Shown piece after piece: positions 36,857 through 47,600 of a stretch of DNA of 64,000 nt (positions are counted from its first letter, which is position 1; every line of letters begins with the position of its first letter). Both the position numbers and the translations under genes were made by a program. The notes beneath the pieces were generated by a model, which searched no databases, was not told the origin of the DNA, and worked only from the letters and a program-made list of their open reading frames with translations. The stretch is from Amphiura filiformis (taxonomy: Eukaryota > Echinodermata > Ophiuroidea > Amphilepidida > Amphiuridae): NCBI RefSeq assembly GCF_039555335.1, contig NC_092628.1, positions 101,330,647-101,394,646 of the forward strand, read 5' to 3'.

Positions 36857-37804
36857 TTAAGGTGGAATCCCCCCGGTTTGGGTGATCTGGAATCAAAAGC
36901 TTGTATAGGTAAACTTAGTGAATGAAACTTCCCATAACTAGGTGGCATGTATACCTTGAATGTATACCTTCAAATCCAATACTCAGATTGTTGGTCATAT
37001 CACCCGTTGCCATGGTAACGGCCGCCATATTGGATTTGGTGAATTTCAAAGGTAGAGGCCTTTGGTACATGATATCTCAAAAAGTATTTTAGCAATAGAA
37101 ATGAAATTTTGGGAATGTGTTTTTCATAGGCAGGACTCGAATCTGAACTAGAATGATGATAATCATGTGATGTCTTGGGGGTCTACCGGGAGGTCAAAGG
37201 TCAAATTCAAAATTTAATCATTATTGTTGTATGCTATTTTGATGTTGCCATAGCAACAACATAGTTCCCAAGCTTGGAATTAAAAATTTCTAGTCTATTT
37301 TATAGCCCTGCATATCAGCAACACTCAGTTCAAATTTGAAGTCCATACCTCAAATACTTTTTGAGATATTGTGTTCCGTGTGGGGGTGCGTTTGCGAAAA
37401 AAAGTTTTCAAGATATCAGCAATTTAGTGAATTTTAGTCCAGAAACACTGTTTTTAGGATTTTTTATATTTTAGAAACACTGTTTTACTTTAATTTTGAT
37501 TTGGAAAAGACACACTTGAATTATCACAAATAAAAATGAAGATTTGAGGTCAAAATCTTGATTATTTTTTGAGATATGAATTTTTAAATGGAAAAACGTT
37601 AAATATCGCAGCTTGAGAAAACAATAAAATACATAAGAATTAATTTAAAAAAAAATTGCCTCACGAAGTTACATTTTTGAATATAACTTTTGAATGGAAG
37701 CTCCGATTGTTGTCAAACAAAAAGCAAAAGAAAGGTAGATTTTTCTTTAATTCCAATTTGTAAAGTAAATTTTTTTTACCACAACCGGGGGGATTCCACC
37801 TTAA
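36857..37804. mobile_element. 948-bp TTAA-flanked TIR element
   Basis: Starts ttaaggtggaatccccccgg and ends ccggggggattccaccttaa, a perfect 20-bp inverted terminus. The interior has no ORF of note. TTAA at both ends suggests a piggyBac-type target, mobilised in trans. Confidence 0.85.
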
Positions 37805-38523
37805 CCCATGTAAATATCAAGTAATTTGCTACAAGAATGGCCATCGTAAAGTTTACAAAAAATTGTATAAAAATGAATTGATAATAATAATCATTCACTC
37901 TTACCAATACTACAATGTAAATACAAAACAATTGGTGTCAAACAAAGGTAAATGGGCTTTTTGTAAAGTTCTATGTTCTATATTTTTCTGATTCTTTTGA
38001 AACCTGTTTCAAAACATTAAATCTATTTTGTTAAAACTCAGATTGGACAGAAAGGCTGTGTTAGCTAACTAGGTAGTATAGGAGTAAATGAATTGACTGA
38101 AATAATATACACATGGTATGCCTTCTGTTGGAGCAGTAAAACCATATCTCACAGATATTATATCGAGGCTTACTTTGTGTATATTGCAGCATTTGAACTG
38201 ATTGTTATGCCCACATGGAATAGAAGTCGTGGAGAAATATTTATGGTGCGTTTTTACCAGATGTATGTTATCACCAAATTTGATGAAGGACCTATGTACA
38301 TTATATGCTTGTAGGCCCTGGTATAATTACTTGCTTATTGTAACTGCTATCCTGAGAATGACCTGTTAATGTAATAGACTAATCATCTAGGTACTAACAT
38401 AACAAGTCTTGACAAGATTGCTACAGTTCTGCCTATCCAGTACTCATACATTCCAAAGAATGAGATTGTATCTCTAACAGTTGTCAAAATACATTTTAGG
38501 CTTACTGGCTTTGGTGCAGTGTT

Positions 38524-38683
38524 CAGGGTTCCTGCGGTCCTTGAAAGTCCTTGAATTTGAAAACACATTTTCAAGGCCTTGAAAGTCCTGGAAATTTGCA
38601 CATGGTCCTTGCAAGTGCTTTTGGACCTTGAAAGTCCTTGAAAAGTCCTTGACTTTTAAAGGCTTCAAGGTGCGGGAACCCTG
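38524..38683. mobile_element. hAT-like MITE with ccttgaaagt repeats
   Basis: Ends cagggttcctgcg and gtgcgggaaccctg are inverted repeats. The interior repeats ccttgaaagtccttga several times. The target duplication is unclear. Confidence 0.65.
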
Positions 38684-39199
38684 GGTGTTCTGCATTTCCA
38701 TTCTAATAGCATTCTGTGGAATGTGTTGTAAGTGATAGAAGATGAAGAACTGTCCTCTTTTGTCAAAAGATTTGGCAATAACAAATTACTAACACTATTT
38801 TCTGTATTCATTTTGCTATCAAGTGACAATTAAATTGCTTTTATTCATTATGTATCCTTAATCAATATAATATTCCACTAAAGGATAGTAGTTATGATTG
38901 AAGCAGATCATGAAAGGAAGGATTGATATTATAAATGGAAATACTCAATATTTTTTGTTTTTTAATTCAAAAATAATTTTGATTCGCCAAAATGCATAGT
39001 ATTACTATATAAGCAAGTAGTAAATCTGCCTTGGTTAAAAAAAAATACAATAGAAAGTAGCTCTTCCATTATTGAAAAAATGTTTTCTGTTCACTGTAAA
39101 ATCTTATTTTACTAAAAATGTATTGATTAAGGTTCTCTTAAAGAGATAAAAATCAAATAAAAACTTGAAAAATAATTGACATGCTTCCTAAATGTTGTA

Positions 39200-39205
39200 T
39201 TTATT
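39200..39205 (-). promoter_or_regulatory. candidate poly(A) signal of the TSSK-like kinase
   Basis: AATAAA on the minus strand, about 175 bases after the stop codon at 39,379. It is the first such hexamer downstream of the stop that I noticed. Confidence 0.5.
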
Positions 39206-39378
39206 GTTGTTGGAGTGCAATAAGTTTATGTGAAAGTAAATAATTTGAAGTTGAAACAAAAATTTCACTCTGGATATCTTCAACAGAAATTTTGTCCACA
39301 ATTTAAAAACATTGTTTGTTATCAACAATGTTATCAACAAGTCCTTAGTTTTACACAAATCAATAATGCAGTTTTCTG

Positions 39379-39872
39379 TCATGGAGCATGCATGAAGTTC
39401 TCCAGTTTAGATCTGAAGGAATTGGCCATCATTTGTTCTTCCGGATCCAGAGCACCAGGAATTGCCCAAAGTGCCAAAGTCTCCACGGTTATCGCATTCC
39501 GCCTGACCATCAACGCTGATCTCTGTTTCTTGACACCAGCTTGTGTTGCCACCTTGGCAGAAACATAGTAGTGCATATCGTGGAGTTCTTTATCAACTTT
39601 GTCTTGATGTAAGCGAGTTGCAGACCGCATGAGATCTTCGCTGGCCATCATGATCTGGGAACCACTTGATGTTATGCTACCATTATGGAAGATGAGAGAG
39701 CCTCGCTTGAGAGTACCTCCTTTTTTAGTGGGTAGATGATGTGGATGAGTTAACAACATAAGGCTACTTTTACGATGCATTCCACCGGCATGTTTCACTC
39801 CCCCTAGTGAATGGATGTTATTGTTAGCCAAGATGCAGGACACGTGAGTACTCATTCCTGTCGCTGGGGATA
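39379..39872 (-). CDS. TSSK-like kinase exon 10: C-terminal extension and stop
   Basis: 164 codons including TGA at 39,379: SPATGMSTHVSCILANNNIH through RSKLENFMHAP. Acceptor taatttgcag in matching phase. Contains a helical heptad-like stretch (SEDLMRSATRLHQDKVDKEL). No recognised domain. Confidence 0.82.
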
Positions 39873-42800
39873 CTGCAAATTAAAATGGTAAGCAAAGAGA
39901 ATCACAATTTAATTCCAGCGCATATGCCGCCAATGCGTGTTACTCTGTTGGTTGTGACTGAGGCCATCCTTTTGATGTGTAATAACTTTCAAGCATGCCA
40001 TGTACGTAAAAATCGTGTACATGGTCAACCAATATTTCGATCGTAATAAGTAAACATGTCTTCCACTGGAGTGTATGGATTTTAACTGTAATAGCCCAAT
40101 GTGCCACTAAGTCAAGTTTCACTATTTTGAAAAATTAAAAGAGTTAAAAGTTGCGGTACCAATTTTGGCTTAAAATCTCCCATAAAATACAACTTACAAA
40201 ACTCCTATGGAGATTGACAATCATGGATATTGATTAAAAGGTTGACAGTTTGGTGAAAAACATGAGATTTTGATGGCTAATTGAGACCATAACAATGAAG
40301 GCATGTATCCAACTTTGCCCAACTCATTGGTATCTAAATGTCAATGATTTTTGAAGACGAGGTAAAGATTATTCAAAGCAGTGATTTTGGTGCTAAATTG
40401 AGAACACTTGTATTACTCACAATCAGCTTGGCTCAGTTGTTTACCGATCCTCTTTTTCACTGGTCCTGTGATGCCTAGATCTGTCTGCCACAGATGGATA
40501 GGTACTGAGGTCATATTTTTGGCCCGTTTTATGCCGATGTTGCTACTTGAGCCCTCACCGTATCTAAGGTAAATAGAAGTGATATTTCAGAGTTGTAAGA
40601 TTTTGACATAACTTCAACACAATATAATTGCATTTAAAAATGAACACACTCACAAATACACACAGCTCAAAATATAATAATTCAGTGATTCATATACATT
40701 TTCTTGCTTTTTTCTAAAGCAAATATGTGACAGCATTAGTGGAGAACCATTTAAAAGGGTATTTTGTGATTGTAGTATCTGACATAGACGGGGTAATTGA
40801 TTTCTCGCTCTGTGAGCAAGCTTGTATACGACATTGCGGTCATGGTTATACTCTCTCCACTTGAGTGAGTGCCGCTATAGCCTGCTGCGCGCTGTAGTCC
40901 ATACAAGACCAACGCAATATAAAATTGAGAGTCTTGGTCAAATTTTGAGTTCAAAGCGCACGGCCAATTTTCAAAGCGCAAGCTAACGACTATAATATCT
41001 GTTCAACACGTATTTTCAAGTGTATGAGACCACATCTGGTTTCTTGAGAAAAATTCATTTACGGGAGATATTCATCATTTTCTAACTCAGTATCCGAAGA
41101 TTTTCGTCTGATATCAAAATCGTGCATAGCAATTCACGTGTATTGATCCTGTGTATTCATTTTAATGTCACTGCTGCACCAAATAATTATTAGCCAGGTG
41201 ATGTCAGTGTGTCCTGTTGACATTCTCACATGAGCAATACATCCAGGCTACCCTTATAATATACTCCAGGTACTTACACGTATCTAACTGCTACAGCCCT
41301 GAGTATATCAGTGACTCGGGTGAAGGTTTCATCGCTGGTTTTAGTGCCTCTTTTGTGATCTTCAAAGAATCCATGCTCTGCATTCATGTCTAAAGAATCG
41401 CAATGCTTCCCTAGACTTGATCCTATTGACACTGTGATAGAATAGTAATGGAATAATGATTTCATTGGACCTTTTGAACACCATCCAGTAAATTCACAAA
41501 CCTAGCTGGGGTCATCTTTTGAGTCTTCTTTGGTATTTGTTTACATTTTGAAACTCAATAATGCAATGCTACAGGAAACCTGTAATAACTGTTATCTCAA
41601 ACATTTGTGAACTTGCATTACACATGAAAACACTGCCACATACAGAGATATAGAAGGAGCTTTATGGACACAAATTCAAGAAACAGAGTTGCTGTATGGC
41701 CACAAAGTTTATTTAGGTCTACTCACACAATGATGATTCTGAGTGCACAGGTGTACTATAAGCTGCTGTAGATGTATCTATAGGTCTATTCAACCAGTCC
41801 ATATGTTTCAACTCATCCAATGTAGGACGACTCCTTGGATCTGCAGACAGCATGGCTCGTACAAAGTCTCTACAATCTGAAGGCGTACAAAGCAAAGGTA
41901 GATGTTTCAATTTGTAGTGTCAATGAAGTATCAATACAGATGAATAGAACAAATATAGGCCAAGCTAGACAATGGAACCAAAAAGCAAAAGGAAAGCTAA
42001 GAAACATAATCAATGCAGGACAGCAATATGAAGAGAAGAAGATTCTGTCAACTTGCACCAAGTACTTTGGACAGAAACAGTTGGCAAAAACCTGTTGATG
42101 ATTGGCTGTCAACAACTCAAACTTATAACCTTTTTAAAAGTTTTAAATTATGTCTTCTTCATCTCTTTCTTGGCCTGCCAAACCTGGCTACCAAAGCACA
42201 CCATGTAAATGCTTGTTTCACACCATGTTACACTTTCACTTGTTTTCACATTTACTGATACCTTACAAAGTTACCATTATGTGCATTCTTCCTGGGAAAA
42301 TATAATGTCCATTTTGACATGTACATCTGCCATCTATAAACATGATAAACTAATGATGTAGGGCCTACCAATTTACAAACCTTTTGAGACTCTCTTGTGA
42401 AAGCGTAGTTTTTCCTGTGGATTGTAGATAGAATCTATCAAGATATCCAAGCATTCATCATGATATGGTAGACGACCACATAGCATGCAGTATAGGACAA
42501 CACCTAGGATAAATAGATGTGGAGAAAAGTGAAAGTGAGGGTGGTGAAAATGTGAACATTGGCCAAAATTTGACAATTATTATTACCCCAAATAGTGTGA
42601 TTTTTAGCCTAGTTTTATGTTTTGGCTACAAACATCAGTGGCGTATATAGATTCATAGGAGCATGGGGGCATGTGACCACTCCCCCAGGTGGGGGACAGG
42701 CCCTGAGGATTGATGCCCATGACTACAACAACTAGAGAGGCAAAGCCAAGTAACAAAGCCTTAAATACCATGCAAAGCACCTACCCCCCCCTCAGAAAAC

Positions 42801-44490
42801 AATTACTAGTACTGCCATTGGTTATGCCATTTCCTTAATACTTCTTACCTAAACTCCATACATCAGCAGCTTTTCCATCATATGGCATTCCTTCCAGTAT
42901 TTCAGGAGCTGCGTAACCATAGGAACCACAATATTGATTTAACTTTTGGCCAGGAAGACACATTGTTGCAAAACCAAAATCTATGAAGTTATGGAAAGGA
43001 GAATAAAGATTTCAATTAGCACATTACAACAACACAACAAACTCCTTAAATATATCAAACAAAATGCTTTAGGAGAGCTTAATAATTATTATTTCTCTTT
43101 ATCTTCTTGCTTGAAATAATTTCTTAAAATGCATGGGGAGAGCAACCACTAGGTCAATTAGATGTTATAATTGTTTAAAAATATGATTTTTTTTTTTAAA
43201 CTACAATTTATGTTCACGAAATCATCTTACACTGAAGTAAAAAAAGTTTTGTCTGTTTGTCTACTTTTACTGTCTGTCTACTTGTTGTCTTTTGTTTTTC
43301 AGCCCATCACTGTCATTCATTTGTGCTTTTTGTTCCGAATCCGAGTTTGTATAATGATGTTGCTGAGTTTATTGTCAATGTTGTTGTTACTGAAGTACAG
43401 AATACTCAAGATGATAGTCGACATTTCTTCTGATAGTTAAACCAAATTTATTTTCATTTTTCTATACTACTGACCTCCAATTTTAATATCATCACGCTCA
43501 TCAATGAATATGTTATCACACTTGATATCACGATGTACTATATCAAGAGAGTGCATGTAGGTGACTGCATCTAAGATGTGACGAAACATGGCTCGGGCAT
43601 CTTCCTCCGCCAAATGACCTAGAAATGGATCAAAATGATATAATACAATGAGAGGAACTTAATGATTTCATAATTTCCAAAATGAGGACATTTTGAAAGA
43701 GAAATTTGTTAACATGCAAAAGTGGTGACATTTTGAGAATATTTGCAACAATTCTTTGTCAATTTGTCTTTCAAATCCATTTCAGCATTATCTTGAATTC
43801 AAACGAAGAAGCTACAAAGTCACAGAGGTGAAAATCGTTTTACGAATAAAAATTTGAAAGATCATGGGCCTACTAGAAAATTTTCTTTCAAGATATAGAG
43901 TAATATCAGATGTTTTATTGGACAAATTGAGAATACCGTTCCCTGATGAGGACCTATAATTATAATAGGTTTAAAGGCAGTACCGCAAAGAGGAGGAGGC
44001 TTTGTTTTTCCTAGCCCGAAATCCGGATTTTTGTTAGGGGCTTAATTTCCATCCAAAATGTGGACCTTTTTGAGAAATTGGCTTACATGCAAAATGAACG
44101 GACTTAATGCCCTTAAAATAAAACTTTTTGAGGCAATTTGAACAAAATAAATTGTCCCTTACTGTTTTGTTTTGAATTTAGTAGGCGCTATACAGTATGC
44201 CAGATTTTAAAAAGAGGAAGGAAAGAGAGCTGTACGAGAGGGAGGGTCCGTAGAATGAAGGAAAGAAATGTAAAGCATAAGAGACGTATTGTTAAAGAGA
44301 GACAAACAGAAAAATGAATAATCGCTTTGAATATTGAAATATTTTACCTCTTTTGTTGATGTATTTGAGTAGATCTCCTCCAGGTAGATACTCCATAAGT
44401 AGGTAAGCATGTCTATCTGTTATCATGGCTCCATCCAATCCCACCTTTGTTGAAAAAAATCATAAACATCATCATAAACATCATCATAAA

Positions 44491-44523
<33 letters not shown>

Positions 44524-44598
44524 TACTATCACCATCATCATCATCATCATCATTACTATCACCATCATCATCATCATTATCATCATCATTACTATCAC

Positions 44599-44637
<39 letters not shown>

Positions 44638-47600
44638 AATCATCATCATCACCACCTCCAGCATCATCACCATCATCATCATCATCATAATCATCATCAT
44701 CACCACCTCCAGCATCATCACCATCATCATCATTAAAAACAACATGAACAACATTATCATCATCATTATCATCATCATCATCACCACCTCTCATCATCAT
44801 CACCATCATCAACATCATCATCATTATCATCATCATTAACAACAACAACATCAACAACATTATCAGCATCATCATCATCATCATCATCATCATTACTATC
44901 ACCATCATCATCATCATCATCATCGTTACTACAGTATCACCACCATCATCGTCATCATCATCACCACCTCTATCAACATCATCATCATCATCATCATCAT
45001 CATCAACAACATTATCATCAACATCAATAATCATTCTTTGTGAGCCATACTTACCAACCGTTCATGTCCCAGCATTTTCATGACGGTAATTTCTCTTGGC
45101 AGGAACTTATCAATAACTTCTTTCGGTGCTTTTAGTTTGTAGAAAACTTTCACTGCATAGGTGCGGTTAGTTTTACGGCAATACATTTTCTTCACCTAAT
45201 GAAAAGATATTAAAACCCGCATAATTAATTCAAAATTAAAAAAGAAAACGAAGTCTCCACTTCACCAACTCAGATGGAACATATTATCCGATGTTGCATC
45301 CATACACATTTAAATTAACAAATTAATGATGTTTAATATCTATTTATTTGCACATGATGAGGGACGTATTAGGCCTACATGGGGGGAAATTTTGCTCCCA
45401 AAATAGCACACTACTTTCAGTTACTATACTTTTGAAAGCACATTACTTCGTCAGCTATCTACTGTTGATAGCACACAATTTCGTCAGCTATATCTACTGC
45501 TGATAGCACACAAAACTTCGTCAGCTACCTATTGCTGATAGCACATTACTTCATCAACTATATTTACTGCCGATAACACACTACTTCATCCACTATCTAC
45601 TGCTGATAACACACTATACTTTATCCACTATCTACTGCTGATAACACACTACTTAATCCACTATCTACTGCTGATAACACACTACTTCATCCACTATCTA
45701 CTGCTGATAGCACACTACTTCATCTACTATATTGCTGATAACACACTACTTCATCCAATATCTAGGGGAGAGCGGGGAGTGTTCGCCCTATATTTTTCTG
45801 ACCAGCCTAGCGATGTCAATTTTAAGGTTAGGGGTGACCTGATTAGCCCATGTGAAAGCCCTATGTCTTAGCTATATACGACCACAATTCCAGGCCTATA
45901 GGCCTTACAATAGCAACAGGATAGAGCAAACGAAAAAGTTTTGCAAAGTGGCGAACTTGCCCCATACTGGGGCAGGTTCGCCCATATGGTGGGGTAAGTT
46001 ACCCTAATCACAAAAAAGGTTTAAACATTGCATAACAATAACAAATTAAATGCAAACATTTTAGCAAGAGTTTACAGGGCATTCATTCTCTTCAAGGGAG
46101 TCACTAAATTGTTGCAGGGGTCGGGTCAGGGTAAAATGTAGGGGTCCAAAGTGAGCTTAAACTTATCATGTTTACAACTTCGGGGAGATTATGGATTAGG
46201 ACATAAACGGTGGTATGAGTAATACTGATACCACATAACTTTAAAAAACATGCTTTTCAGTAGTTTTACCTTGTTTAATGGCATAATTATAAATATTTTG
46301 CATAATACGCTGATGGGGCAGGTCCGCCCTCCAGTTTGGGGTAAGTCCGCCCGGGGAAGATATAGGGCGAACATGCGCCCCATCCTCAAAAGGGCGAACG
46401 TGCCCCTTGTGCACATTTTTGTATTTTCTTCAGGGTATGCAAAATACAAATCGAATAAGGAGTTTATAACTGCATTAAATCTTTGACAAATCCCATATGT
46501 TCCCAATACAGATTTTCATTAAAACCATCTGATGTATCAATGATAATACAACATTATTAATGCAAGAAAAAATTACCTTTTGGTGTAATTTTTTTTTTTT
46601 TGTTTTGGCTGCAGTTCGATGAACACGTCCCTATATGTCGCGTAGCTAATATGAGAAGTTTATAACGACCTATGTCACCTAATTTTCCCATCACCAAATT
46701 CCCCGATAGCCGTAGTGCTGAGAAACAAGGGGTGGGCGAACCTGCCCCTAGGGCGAACACTCCCCGCTCTCCCCTACTGCTGATAGCACATCACTTCTTT
46801 TCTACTGCCGATAGCACACTACTTCATCCACTATACTGACTGCTGATAGTATATTACTTCATCAGTTATCTACTGCTGATAGCACACTACTTCATCAGTT
46901 ATTTATTGCTGATAACACACTACTTCATCGACTATCTACTGCTAATAACACACTACTTCATCCACTATCTACTGCTGATAACACACCACTTCATTAGTTA
47001 TCGACTGCTGATAGCACGCTACTTTATCCACTATCGACTGCTGATAGCACACTACTTCATCAGTTACCCAGCAAACACAAAACGTTTTCGACATCATTCG
47101 CAAAAGGTTATAAAAGGTTGTCAGAAAACGTTTAAATGTCGGGTTATATAAAGGGTATATTAAGAGTATAAAACGTTTTCATAACCTTCAAAAAATTGAA
47201 AAAATTGATAATCAGCAAACAAAAATGTTTTACAGAAAACGTTTAAATGTCGGGTTATATAAAGGGTATAAAAACGTTTCAATAACATTCCAAAAACATT
47301 CTTGAAAACTTGATACAAAACATTTTAAACAGAATGTTATTTTGGGGTTGAAAAATTTTTTTAAGAAAAATGTTTGCCCAAAATATTTTCAATAACGTTT
47401 TCAAAACGTTTTCATGACCATTATATACCCGACATTTAAATGTTATTAAAAGGTTTTGTAAAAAACATTTCTGTGTTTGCTGGGTTCAAATATTTTAACA
47501 TAATGTTATTTGAGTACCGTATTGACACAATATTTGGCAAAAACGACATGCCAAATGATCTAAAACATTCAGTTGTTGACATGTATGCCGACGATACCTT

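Larger units (their letters stand above)
35630..39378. other. intergenic DNA between the Helitron and the TSSK-like gene
   Basis: Contains a palindromic MITE (36,669), the 948-bp TTAA element, a hAT-like MITE (38,524) and the kinase 3' UTR. No gene seen. Confidence 0.6.

Noticed and set aside
42638-42828. hAT MITE beginning cagtggcgtata
   Set aside because: The left end looks right, but no matching inverted right end or 8-bp duplication could be found.
44413-45034. His-, Ile-, Met- and Asp-rich ORFs
   Set aside because: Trinucleotide repeat of kinase intron 2 read in different frames.
46189-46506. 105- and 78-codon ORFs within the 1,010-bp transposon
   Set aside because: They overlap repeated gggcgaac motifs on both strands and show no transposase motif.
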